DNA of 56,344 nucleotides from Oscillospiraceae bacterium (GTDB lineage: Bacteria > Bacillota > Clostridia > Oscillospirales > Ruminococcaceae): the NCBI GenBank assembly GCA_020024475.1, contig JAHHTS010000005.1:1-56344 (forward strand), given 5' to 3'. Positions 36,737 through 45,179 of the stretch are shown here, one piece after another. The notes under the pieces were generated by a model, which was not told the DNA's origin, made no database searches, and saw only the letters and a program-made list of their open reading frames with translations. Position numbers and translations under genes: made by a program. Numbering within the stretch: the first letter of the stretch is position 1; each line of letters starts with the position of its first letter.

Positions 36737-37276
36737 TTATTTTGTGTAAACCTCAGGTTTAAGAACGCCGATAAACGGCAAGTTACGATATTTTTCATCG
36801 TAGTCAAGGCCATAACCTACAACAAATTCATCTGGAACTTCTCTACCGATATATTTTGCATGAACATCAGCTGCACGACGGCTTGGTTTATCAAGCAATG
36901 TGCAAATTTCTATACTCTTAGGATTACGCTGCTTAAGCAAATCAATAAGGAAGTTGAGTGTAAGTCCTGAATCAAGAATGTCTTCAACAATAAGAACATC
37001 CTTATCCTCAAGTGGAGTATCAATATCCTTCACAATTTTAACATTGCCTGAAGTTTTAACACCTGATCCATATGATGAAACAACCATAAAATCTATTTCA
37101 CAAGGGCATTCTACGGCACGCATAAAATCTGAAAGGAATACAACAGCACCCTTCAAAACTGTAACCATGTACAGATTTTTATTCTTATAATCTTCTGTAA
37201 CTTTTTTACCGAGTTCTTTTACAATAGTTTTTAGTTCTTCTTCGCTAAGAAGCACTTCTTTGATATCATTTAACAT
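36737..37276 (-). CDS. hpt: Hypoxanthine phosphoribosyltransferase
   Basis: A 179-residue purine salvage enzyme converting hypoxanthine (and usually guanine) with PRPP to the nucleotide. The PRPP-binding loop is V-L-I-V-E-D-I-L-D-S-G-L-T-L, and the L-K-G-A-V-V-F-L and D-F-M-V-V-S-S-Y-G segments are also typical. The frame opens at an ATG at 37291, but the GGAGG overlaps that codon and is spaced for the ATG at 37276, which I use. It lies between tilS and ftsH, as in Bacillus. Confidence 0.96.
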   Translation of the reverse strand: MLNDIKEVLLSEEELKTIVKELGKKVTEDYKNKNLYMVTVLKGAVVFLSDFMRAVECPCEIDFMVVSSYGSGVKTSGNVKIVKDIDTPLEDKDVLIVEDILDSGLTLNFLIDLLKQRNPKSIEICTLLDKPSRRAADVHAKYIGREVPDEFVVGYGLDYDEKYRNLPFIGVLKPEVYTK

Positions 37277-37297
37277 AGTTAAATCCTCCATACACTT

Positions 37298-38644
37298 TCA
37301 CATCTGTTGTATTAGTAATACTTTTTCACATTTTGGTCCTGGTATATACTCTCTATTTACACCATAACCATCAACCCAGATAACATTTTCAGTTTCATCA
37401 GATAAAATTGCTATTTTATCTCTTCTTTCTTTCGGAATCTTATCTTCAATAAAAAGTTTTTTTAATGTTTTAGTCACATTTCTTTTACCGAAAGTAAATT
37501 TATCACCTGTTTGTCTGGTTCGAATAATAAGACCATTTTTTATTTTATCATATCTTACATAATATGTTAAATAGTTTTTGTTATTTTCTTTGATTTTTTT
37601 ATATTCATCATAGGAAACAACCGAAAAAATAAGATTTAAATGGTTAAAACTTATAATTTTATCCATCTCTACAATTAGTTTTATTGGTTCAACTTCACAT
37701 TTTTCTTCTACTTGATAGAAAGAAAGCCATCCATCATATACTCTACAAAAAACTGTTGCAGATAATTGCCTTGTAAAATTTTTATTTCCAAGTGATAAAA
37801 AAATGGAATCTACATTATCTTTCGAAAGACAACTAAGTTCATCCAAACGATTGCGTATAAGATTTTTAACTACTGCTGGATGCTCCTTTAAGAGCTCATC
37901 TGTAGAAATACCTTTTTCTCCCACAGATTTTCTATAAAGATTATCACTTAATTGGGTTAAAAGTGTGTATATCTCTTGGCTTTCATCAGCAAAAGCAGAT
38001 ATAGCTTTTTCAACTGCGGGATTTATCAGCTTTAACGTTGGAATAACCTTTAACCTAATCTTATTTCTAGAATAAACATCATCAAAATTAGTTTTGTCAG
38101 TTACGTATGGAATATTATTGTCTTCACAATATTTTTCGATTTCCATTCTGGTACAATTTATTAATGGACGAACAATGTTATCCCTTACAGGAGGAATGCC
38201 ACATACCCCTTTTAATGATGTCCCTCTAGTAATATTAAAAATAACTGTTTCACATCTATCACTTGCTGTATGGGCTGTTGCAAGTTTTGCTTTATATTTT
38301 TTGGCTTGTTCAAAAAAAAATTTATATCTTAGCTCTCTTGCCCAACTTTCAGTAGATAATCCTTTAGGCTTTATATTATTATTCATATCAGCTCTATAAA
38401 CAATACATTCGGTACCTATTTTATTACAATAATTCTTTACAAATATTTCCTCTTTCCGACTTTCTTCTCTAAGTCCATGATTAACATGTAGAGCAATAAC
38501 ATTTATTCCAAGAAAATTTTTATTACAGCACAAAAAGTGAAACAGTGCCATACTATCTGCCCCTCCAGACAAACACACTGCCACCGTATCACCTTTTTTT
38601 ATCATTTTATATTGTTCAATTGTTTTTAAAATTTTATTAACCAT
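37298..38644 (-). CDS. tilS: tRNA(Ile)-lysidine synthetase TilS
   Basis: A 448-residue enzyme that attaches lysine to C34 of the AUA-reading isoleucine tRNA. The PP-loop S-G-G-A-D-S lies at 26-31, H-V-N-H-G-L-R follows, and a C-terminal domain with T-R-Q-T-G-D-K-F is visible. The start is uncertain: the frame is open from 38683 with ATGs also at 38665 and 38662, none with a good Shine-Dalgarno. The ATG at 38644 gives the family's normal N-terminus and overlaps the end of dnaB by eight bases, suggesting translational coupling. Confidence 0.93.
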   Translation of the reverse strand: MVNKILKTIEQYKMIKKGDTVAVCLSGGADSMALFHFLCCNKNFLGINVIALHVNHGLREESRKEEIFVKNYCNKIGTECIVYRADMNNNIKPKGLSTESWARELRYKFFFEQAKKYKAKLATAHTASDRCETVIFNITRGTSLKGVCGIPPVRDNIVRPLINCTRMEIEKYCEDNNIPYVTDKTNFDDVYSRNKIRLKVIPTLKLINPAVEKAISAFADESQEIYTLLTQLSDNLYRKSVGEKGISTDELLKEHPAVVKNLIRNRLDELSCLSKDNVDSIFLSLGNKNFTRQLSATVFCRVYDGWLSFYQVEEKCEVEPIKLIVEMDKIISFNHLNLIFSVVSYDEYKKIKENNKNYLTYYVRYDKIKNGLIIRTRQTGDKFTFGKRNVTKTLKKLFIEDKIPKERRDKIAILSDETENVIWVDGYGVNREYIPGPKCEKVLLIQQM

Positions 38645-40013
38645 TGTGTGTAAAATCAACATCATAAAATCTTGTATGTGCACCGTCCCAACTCAATGGA
38701 ATAGTTCCACTTTCGCCGTGACGATTTTTAGCAATTATACATTCCGCCATTGTCTGATCAGCATCTTCATCTTTATTATAATAAGCATCACGATACAAAA
38801 ACAAAACCACGTCGGCATCCTGTTCAATAGAACCAGAGTCTCGCAAATCCGATAACTGAGGACGGCTATCCTTGCCTGTACCTTTTTCAGCACTACGAGA
38901 AAGCTGTGACAAGGCAATAATAGGTACATCAAGCTCTTTAGCCATAATCTTTAAATTACGGGTAATTTCACTGATTTCCTGTACCCTGTTATCATTACGC
39001 CTACCTGTTGACATAAGCTGTATATAGTCAACTATAACCACGCCTACATCAGGTGTTTCTGGATCTTGATTAAGGCGACGGATTTTAGCCTTCATATCAC
39101 TTACAGTGATGTTAGGTGTATCATCCATATATATTGGATAATCAGCAATTTGTCCTATTGCATTAGTAATAATATCCCATTCTGCTATTTGAATATCACC
39201 AGTTCTCAAAGTATTGCTACTAATACCTGCCTGTGAAGAAAGTATTCTCTCTGTAAGCTGTTCATTACTCATTTCCAAGGAGAAAATCGCAACAGGTAAC
39301 TTTTGCTTGCCAGCTATATTTGATGCTATATTTAACGCAAAACTAGTTTTACCCATACCAGGACGAGCTGCTATTATGACAAGGTCGCTTCGACCCATTC
39401 TTCCTAGTTTATCATCCAAAAATCTAAATCCAGTAGGTATACCTTTATATTTTTCTTTATCCTTACCGGAAAGTTTTCTCAATCTATCAAAACTTTTTGC
39501 TGCTGCATCGCTTATATGCTTAAGACTTTGAGAGTCTTTACCTTGGCGCAACGCATAGATCTTCTGTTCAGCACTTTCTAGAAGCATATCAGCATCTGCT
39601 GAATCTTGTGTTTGGCGTATAATGTCTGTTGCTGTCTCCATTAGAGTGCGTATCATGTACTTGTCTTTTAAAATTTTAGCATAATACATGATATTGGAAA
39701 GGCTTGGCACTGTATCAGCAAGCTGGGATAGGTATACCTTGGCATCGTTCTCATCGCTAAAAACCTTAGCAGATACAACAGCATCCACAACAGTGACAAA
39801 ATCAGTTGGTGTATTTAGCATAAAAAGTGCCTGCATCTCATTGAAAATAAGGCGATTTTGCTTAACATAGAAATACTCAGGTCTAACCTGCTCCATAATC
39901 ACAGAAATAAGTTCCGGATCAATTATAGCTGCACCCAACACAGCCTGTTCTGCTTCCACAGAAAATGGCCGATTTACACCTATACCTTCAAGAGCTACTT
40001 CCAACTGATTCAT
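38637..40013 (-). CDS. dnaB: Replicative DNA helicase DnaB
   Basis: A 458-residue hexameric replicative helicase, named DnaC in Bacillus. The N-terminal helical domain (about 15-115) is followed by a linker and the RecA-like domain with Walker A A-A-R-P-G-M-G-K-T (215-223), D-Y-I-Q-L-M-S and the Q-x-x-D-V-V-L-F-L-Y-R-D segment. There is no intein. It starts one base from the rplI stop, with GAGG inside the rplI end, so it is translationally coupled to L9 as in many Firmicutes. Confidence 0.97.
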   Translation of the reverse strand: MNQLEVALEGIGVNRPFSVEAEQAVLGAAIIDPELISVIMEQVRPEYFYVKQNRLIFNEMQALFMLNTPTDFVTVVDAVVSAKVFSDENDAKVYLSQLADTVPSLSNIMYYAKILKDKYMIRTLMETATDIIRQTQDSADADMLLESAEQKIYALRQGKDSQSLKHISDAAAKSFDRLRKLSGKDKEKYKGIPTGFRFLDDKLGRMGRSDLVIIAARPGMGKTSFALNIASNIAGKQKLPVAIFSLEMSNEQLTERILSSQAGISSNTLRTGDIQIAEWDIITNAIGQIADYPIYMDDTPNITVSDMKAKIRRLNQDPETPDVGVVIVDYIQLMSTGRRNDNRVQEISEITRNLKIMAKELDVPIIALSQLSRSAEKGTGKDSRPQLSDLRDSGSIEQDADVVLFLYRDAYYNKDEDADQTMAECIIAKNRHGESGTIPLSWDGAHTRFYDVDFTHNG

Positions 40014-40014
40014 A

Positions 40015-40455
40015 CTATTCCTCTACGTTAACTGTGATTTTAGCATGAATTTCAGGATAAATTTTAACCTCACAATCACAAGTCATATATGTTTTTATAT
40101 CTTTCATAACAAGTTTTTTCTTGTCAATATCAACTTTAAGCTGATTTTTAATAGCTTCTGCAACATCTTTTGTAGTAACCGCACCGAAAAGTTTACCTTC
40201 TTTTCCTGCTTTTACTTTTATAGTCACTGTTTTGCCATTCAACTTATCTTTAATTTCATTTGCAGCTTTAATTTCTTCCTGCTTATGATGTTCTTTAGCA
40301 CTTTCTTTAGTTTTAACATCATTAATTGCTGAGGCTGTTGCTTCTTTCGCAAGTTTTCTTGGCAAAAGGAAATTTCTTGCATAACCATCAGAAACATTAA
40401 CAACTGTATCCTTTTTACCTATATCTTTAACATCTTTTAACAAAACTACTTTCAT
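40015..40455 (-). CDS. rplI: 50S ribosomal protein L9
   Basis: A 146-residue L9 with the N-terminal RNA-binding lobe (M-K-V-V-L-L-K-D-V and G-Y-A-R-N-F-L-L-P-R-K-L-A) joined by a long central helix (about 45-75) to the C-terminal lobe (G-K-L-F-G-A-V-T-T-K-D-V). It binds 23S rRNA near the L1 stalk. The gene lies between gdpP and dnaB, the usual gdpP-rplI-dnaB order. Confidence 0.97.
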   Translation of the reverse strand: MKVVLLKDVKDIGKKDTVVNVSDGYARNFLLPRKLAKEATASAINDVKTKESAKEHHKQEEIKAANEIKDKLNGKTVTIKVKAGKEGKLFGAVTTKDVAEAIKNQLKVDIDKKKLVMKDIKTYMTCDCEVKIYPEIHAKITVNVEE

Positions 40456-40516
40456 TTACAACATCTCCTTTTATTTATCATTTTATATAATACAAAATAG
40501 GTGTGATAAAATCAAA

Positions 40517-42463
40517 TTATTTTTTGTAATTGTCTATACTTTCCTTAATCTTTTCGCCTGCTTCTTCTAAAGTAACATCTTTTAATTGAGCTCCTGCCAT
40601 TGTTAAATGTCCTCCACCACCGAGGTACTCCATAAGAACTTGAACATTTATATCTCCTAAACTACGAGCAGAAATATTGATTTGGTCACCCATTTTCACA
40701 GCCACTATTGAACCTGAAACATTGTTAAGTGTTAGCAAATCATTAGCAGCTTGAGGAATTGCTACATATAATCCTCCTGGGAGTGTTGGTGCAAGAGAAA
40801 TAGCAACATCTTTGTATATAAAAGCAGCATTAACAAGTTCACTTTTAGCTTTGTAAACATCTTTAGGTACGCTAAACAATTTAAGAACATCAGTTGAAAC
40901 AGCACCCATTCTTCTCAAATATGCAGCTGCTTCAAAAGTACGCACCCCACTTTTCTCGGCAAAATTTCTTGTATCGAGCATAATACCAGCAAGAAGTGAT
41001 TCTGCTTCTAACTGGCTTATTTTATGGTTTGCAGGAATTATATATTGCAATAACTCAGTAACTAGTTCTGAGGCAGATGAGGCATAAGGTTCGTGGTATG
41101 AAACCACAGTGTCATTTATGTAGTCCACCATACGACGATGATGATCTATTACAACTTTTCTTCGACACTTATTACATAATTCCTCACTTTCAGTCATTCT
41201 CGCTACATGAGTATCTACTATTATCAATAGTGTATGTGAACCGAGACCATAATGGCTAGCCTTTTCAGGAGTAATAAACAATTCTCCAACTTCACTATCA
41301 TTTTTAACTTTTTCTATAAGATTAGAAGCCAACGTAACTTCTTCGTTTACAACGATATATGCTTTTTTTCCGCAACTATTAACAATAGCTGCAACACCCA
41401 CAGCAGAGCCTATTGCATCTAGGTCGCTATTTTTATGTCCCATAATAAGGACAGTGTCGCTTTGCATGATAACATCACGCAAAGCTTTTGCTACAATACG
41501 GCTACGAACTTTACTTCTTTTTTCAACACTTGGCAACACACCACCAAAAAACTCATATCCGTCATTACTTTTAATAACTGCCTGGTCACCACCACGACCT
41601 AACGCCATGTCAAGCGCTTGTCGTGCTAGCATATCATTTTCAGCAAAATCTTTGCCGCCTCTTCCTACGCCAATTGATAAGGTAACACTATCTTCTTCAA
41701 TTTTACGCGCTTTAGCAAGAATTTCAAAACGATTATCATAGAATTGTGAAAAGTATCTTTCTTCAATTATGATGTGATATCTACTTGTTCCAATTTTGGT
41801 ATTGATACCATTAGCCTTAACCGCAGCATCTTCAATAAGCTGGTCTAAATCCGCCATAATTAAAGCTCTCTTACTTTCTTTCATTTCTTTAAGAACTTCA
41901 TCATAGGTATCCACAATTATTTGCAACACTACGGGACGTGTCATATGATATTCATTAGCTTCCCATTTTAGCTCCGTATCATCAACAAAATAGCACACCC
42001 AAAGACTTTCATCATCAGAAGCTTGTGAAGAAAATACCGTATAATTTCTATCGTTTATCTTTAAGCAAACGCCAGACTGCTCCGATCCATCTTTTGCAGA
42101 AAAATTTGGAACAATTTTATTTAATGGCGTAAGGTAACAATCAATATCATTTAATACTTGTTTTCTAAAAGCATTATTATACCATACAATGCTTTCTTTA
42201 CCTATTATTGCAATTGGAACATTAAGGTTTTCAAAACTTAACTGTTGACGTGCACTCTGCTTGCCTTTTCCAAAGAAAATTCCTCTTATGGCTTTTCTTA
42301 TAGAGTACATATTTATTGTAACTATACAAACTATTAAAAGTATTCCTATCACCGTTACAGGCAGCAACTTTGGAATTGTCACTCCAATTAGGATTAATAA
42401 AGCTATTATTATTAATAATAATGTTAAAATAACACCATCTGTGCCCCAAATTTTCTTTTTCAT
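40517..42463 (-). CDS. gdpP: Cyclic-di-AMP phosphodiesterase GdpP
   Basis: A 648-residue membrane protein. Two N-terminal helices (about 10-55), a PAS-like segment (about 70-150), a degenerate GGDEF domain (about 170-310) and a DHH-DHHA1 phosphodiesterase (about 335-645) follow each other. Catalytic motifs are G-H-K-N-S-D-L-D-A, V-I-D-H-H-R-R and G-G-G-G-H. It hydrolyses c-di-AMP and so influences wall stress and potassium balance. The GGDEF signature itself is lost, as in the family. AGGTG precedes the ATG. The gene stands between rnj and rplI. Confidence 0.95.
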   Translation of the reverse strand: MKKKIWGTDGVILTLLLIIIALLILIGVTIPKLLPVTVIGILLIVCIVTINMYSIRKAIRGIFFGKGKQSARQQLSFENLNVPIAIIGKESIVWYNNAFRKQVLNDIDCYLTPLNKIVPNFSAKDGSEQSGVCLKINDRNYTVFSSQASDDESLWVCYFVDDTELKWEANEYHMTRPVVLQIIVDTYDEVLKEMKESKRALIMADLDQLIEDAAVKANGINTKIGTSRYHIIIEERYFSQFYDNRFEILAKARKIEEDSVTLSIGVGRGGKDFAENDMLARQALDMALGRGGDQAVIKSNDGYEFFGGVLPSVEKRSKVRSRIVAKALRDVIMQSDTVLIMGHKNSDLDAIGSAVGVAAIVNSCGKKAYIVVNEEVTLASNLIEKVKNDSEVGELFITPEKASHYGLGSHTLLIIVDTHVARMTESEELCNKCRRKVVIDHHRRMVDYINDTVVSYHEPYASSASELVTELLQYIIPANHKISQLEAESLLAGIMLDTRNFAEKSGVRTFEAAAYLRRMGAVSTDVLKLFSVPKDVYKAKSELVNAAFIYKDVAISLAPTLPGGLYVAIPQAANDLLTLNNVSGSIVAVKMGDQINISARSLGDINVQVLMEYLGGGGHLTMAGAQLKDVTLEEAGEKIKESIDNYKK

Positions 42464-42510
42464 AAAAACACCTACTTATTTTTAGCCATACTTTCAAAGC
42501 AGGCATTAGG

Positions 42511-44235
42511 TTATACTTCCATAACTATCGGTAGTACCATCGGGCTTCTCTTAGTCTTTTTATAAAGGACTGTAGAAACCTGGTCACGAATTTTAGATTT
42601 AATAACTGTCCAATCTTTATAATCGTAATCTTTATATTTTTCAATAACTGATCTTGCTGCCATTCTTGCTTCACTTATAAGTGCTTCACTTTCTTTTACA
42701 TAAACGAAACCTCTAGAAACAATATCTGGCCCACTAAGCAATTCCCCAGTAGCATTATCCACTGTAAATACAACAACTACAAGCCCATCTTGTGACAAGT
42801 GACGACGATCACGTAACACTACGCTACCTACATCACCTACACCAAGTCCATCTACTAGAACTTGCCCTGAAGGTACAACCTCTTCAACGGATATTCCGTT
42901 CTTGTCTATCTTCAACACTTCGCCAATATTGCCTATAATAATATTATCGGCAGGTATTCCAGCGCCTTCTGCAAGAATGGCATGGCGTTTAAGATGTTTA
43001 TATTCTCCATGTACAGGGATAAAATATCTAGGCTTAACAAGATTAAGCATCAATTTAAGTTCTTCTTGATAAGCGTGACCTGAAACATGAACATCATACA
43101 TTGATTCATAAATAACACTAGCACCAAGCTTTAAAAGGCCATTTACAACTTTGGTAACCATTTTTTCATTACCCGGAATAGGTGTAGCTGAAATAATTAT
43201 AAAGTCATCTTTATTTATAGAAAACTGGCGATGTGTTCCACCAGACATTCGTGAAAGAGCCGATAAAGGTTCGCCCTGGCTACCTGTTGTGATAAGAACA
43301 ATCTGACCAGGTTCATAATCTTTTGCTTGTTCTGGTTCAATCATAACATTTTCCGGTGCTTTAAGGTAACCAAGCTCAAAAGCCATTTGTATATTATTAA
43401 TCATGCTCCTTCCGGAAACACATACTTTTCTTTTATGAAGAACCGCAAGGTCAAGTATCTGTTGGATGCGATATATGTTAGACGCAAAAGTTGCAATAAT
43501 AATTCTGCGATTTACTGCTTGATCAAACAAACTTTCAAAACTTTTACCTACTGTTTTTTCACTTGCAGAATATCCTAATCTTTCAGCATTAGTTGAATCT
43601 GATAAAAAAGCTAAAACACCTTTTTGACCATACCGTGCAAATGTTGAAAGATCTGTCGTTTCACCTTGTGGCGGTGTGTAATCAATTTTAAAATCACCAG
43701 TTGTAATAACAGTTCCAGCAGGCGATTCTATTGCTAAACCTACCGCATCTGGAATTGAATGATTTACATGTATAGGCACAACAGTCATGCACCCTATCTT
43801 AATTCTATCACCAGGTTTAATAACATTTATTTCTATTAAATTTTTAAGCGAATGCTCATTTAATTTATTTTCAATAAGACCTTTGGTAAGTTTTGTAGCA
43901 TATACAGGGACATTTATCTCCTTCAAAAGATATGGTAAAGAACCTATATGATCCTCATGTCCGTGGGTGATAACAATACCTTTGATTTTATCTTTATTTT
44001 CAATAATGTATGAAAAATCAGGTATAACAAGGTCTACACCAAACATTTCGCTATCTGGAAATGAGTTGCCACAATCAACAATGAACATATCATCTCTACA
44101 TGAGTAAACTGTCATGTTTTTTCCTATTTCATTTAATCCTCCAAGAGGTATCATTCTTATTGATTCAACTATGCCATCTTTTTGGCTTTTTTTAGTATTT
44201 CTTCTATTGTACTGTCTTGATTCTTGTTTTGACAT
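42511..44235 (-). CDS. rnj: Ribonuclease J
   Basis: A 574-residue beta-CASP metallo-beta-lactamase nuclease with both 5'-3' exonuclease and endonuclease activity in mRNA decay and rRNA maturation. The zinc motif H91-G-H93-E-D95-H96 and the P-V-H-G-E-Y-K-H-L segment are visible, and the C-terminal domain is complete. An N-terminal basic extension of about 25 residues precedes the catalytic domain. AAAGGA precedes the ATG. It has its own promoter about 155 bases upstream and a terminator-like hairpin in its leader. Confidence 0.96.
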   Translation of the reverse strand: MSKQESRQYNRRNTKKSQKDGIVESIRMIPLGGLNEIGKNMTVYSCRDDMFIVDCGNSFPDSEMFGVDLVIPDFSYIIENKDKIKGIVITHGHEDHIGSLPYLLKEINVPVYATKLTKGLIENKLNEHSLKNLIEINVIKPGDRIKIGCMTVVPIHVNHSIPDAVGLAIESPAGTVITTGDFKIDYTPPQGETTDLSTFARYGQKGVLAFLSDSTNAERLGYSASEKTVGKSFESLFDQAVNRRIIIATFASNIYRIQQILDLAVLHKRKVCVSGRSMINNIQMAFELGYLKAPENVMIEPEQAKDYEPGQIVLITTGSQGEPLSALSRMSGGTHRQFSINKDDFIIISATPIPGNEKMVTKVVNGLLKLGASVIYESMYDVHVSGHAYQEELKLMLNLVKPRYFIPVHGEYKHLKRHAILAEGAGIPADNIIIGNIGEVLKIDKNGISVEEVVPSGQVLVDGLGVGDVGSVVLRDRRHLSQDGLVVVVFTVDNATGELLSGPDIVSRGFVYVKESEALISEARMAARSVIEKYKDYDYKDWTVIKSKIRDQVSTVLYKKTKRSPMVLPIVMEV

Positions 44236-44276
44236 TTAAATTCCTTTCTGAAAGCTTTTGTACCTGAAAATTCAAT

Positions 44277-44302
44277 GAAAAAATACACCATTGAAAATGG
44301 TG
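44277..44302 (-). promoter_or_regulatory. Terminator-like hairpin in the rnj leader
   Basis: On the minus strand CACCATT / AATGGTG with loop TTC, followed by TATTTTTT, between the rnj promoter and its start codon. It looks like an attenuator: a seven-pair stem and a six-T tract about 42 bases before the ATG. Confidence 0.5.
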
Positions 44303-44397
44303 GGTAAAAAACTGCTTTCTGTTATGTAACGATCTCTTTTATTTTTGCATTTGAATAAAACGAACTATGTTATCTATTAAAAGATATACCATATTAA

Positions 44398-44426
44398 ATA
44401 ATACTTTATATATTTATATATGTCAA
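44398..44426 (-). promoter_or_regulatory. Promoter of rnj
   Basis: On the minus strand TTGACA at 44426-44421 and TATTAT at 44403-44398 with an exact 17-base spacer. The expected start near 44391 gives a leader of about 155 bases. Confidence 0.75.
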
Positions 44427-44448
44427 GTTTATATATTATCCGACATTC

Positions 44449-44477
44449 TTTACATAGTATTTGAAGTATTATATAAT
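44449..44477 (+). promoter_or_regulatory. Promoter of rnhA
   Basis: TTTACA and TATAAT with a 17-base spacer, about 38 bases before the rnhA ATG. It is divergent from the rnj promoter, with the two -35 boxes 22 bases apart. Confidence 0.75.
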
Positions 44478-44514
44478 TACTATGTTATTATACACATTGA
44501 AAGGGATAAGATAT

Positions 44515-44955
44515 ATGAAAACTGTTCACATATTTACAGATGGTGCTTGTAGTGGAAATCCAGGTCCTGGGGGTTGGTGCGCTATATTAAGATATAATGA
44601 GAAGGAAAAAATATTGTCTGGCGGTGAAGCACACACAACAAATAACCGTATGGAACTATCTGCTGTTATGAATTCTTTAAAAGCATTAAAAGAACCTTGT
44701 AATGTGGAACTCACAAGCGATTCAAAATATGTGATCGATAGTATAACAAAAGGTTGGGTTTATTCATGGCAAAAGAAAAACTGGAAAAAATCAGATGGAA
44801 AAATGGCTTTAAACATAGACCTATGGGAAAATCTTCTTCCTCTTTTGAAGTTTCATAATATAAATTTTCATTGGATAAAAGGCCATGCAGGTCATCCAGA
44901 AAATGAAAAATGCGATCAAATTGCCGTAACTGAAAGTCAAAAGTTCAAAATTTAA
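44515..44955 (+). CDS. rnhA: Ribonuclease HI
   Basis: A 146-residue RNase HI cutting the RNA strand of RNA-DNA hybrids. It aligns almost fully with the E. coli enzyme. The catalytic set is Asp9 (F-T-D-G), Glu47 (N-R-M-E-L), Asp69 (T-S-D-S) and Asp134 (K-C-D-Q), with His124 in K-G-H-A-G-H-P. The frame extends upstream to 44461, but that part lies within the promoter and has no ribosome binding site; AAAGGG serves the ATG at 44515. It is a single-gene unit divergent from rnj. Confidence 0.96.
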   Translation: MKTVHIFTDGACSGNPGPGGWCAILRYNEKEKILSGGEAHTTNNRMELSAVMNSLKALKEPCNVELTSDSKYVIDSITKGWVYSWQKKNWKKSDGKMALNIDLWENLLPLLKFHNINFHWIKGHAGHPENEKCDQIAVTESQKFKI

Positions 44956-44962
44956 AAGTATT

Positions 44963-44985
44963 TATCGATATTTTTTATATCGATA
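44963..44985 (+). terminator. Weak terminator after rnhA
   Basis: TATCGATA occurs twice (44963-44970 and 44978-44985). Being self-complementary, the copies can pair across a T-rich loop, followed by TTTATTTTA. The stem is short and AT-rich. Confidence 0.45.
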
Positions 44986-45044
44986 TTTATTTTACAACAA
45001 TAACCTATTAAAATGATATGTTTTGTAACTTAATCACAATTTTG

Positions 45045-45073
45045 TTGATAAACCTATCAAATTACTATATTAT
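45045..45073 (+). promoter_or_regulatory. Promoter of nifS-nifU-mnmA with an overlapping palindrome
   Basis: TTGATA (45045-45050) and TATTAT (45068-45073) are separated by 17 bases. The -35 box is one arm of the dyad TTGATA-AACC-TATCAA (45045-45060), placed where a repressor would block polymerase. An Rrf2/IscR-type regulator is a reasonable guess for such an operon, but no regulator gene is in the window. Confidence 0.6.
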
Positions 45074-45144
45074 TATAAAAGCAACATAATTGGCACCTTT
45101 GAAGTGTTGATCTTTTTGTTGTAAATCTATTTACATGAAGGGCA

Positions 45145-45173
45145 GATACACCATAATTCATGGGTATCAAGGA
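45145..45173 (+). promoter_or_regulatory. Hairpin touching the nifS ribosome binding site
   Basis: GATAC-A-CCAT (45145-45154) pairs with ATGG-GTATC (45160-45168), nine pairs with one bulged A. The Shine-Dalgarno AAGGA (45169-45173) follows with no gap, so folding could affect ribosome access. Confidence 0.5.
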
Positions 45174-45179
45174 AAAATT

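Noticed and set aside
44461..44514. Longer N-terminus of RNase HI
   Set aside because: The extra codons overlap the -10 box of the rnhA promoter and lie before the expected transcript start.
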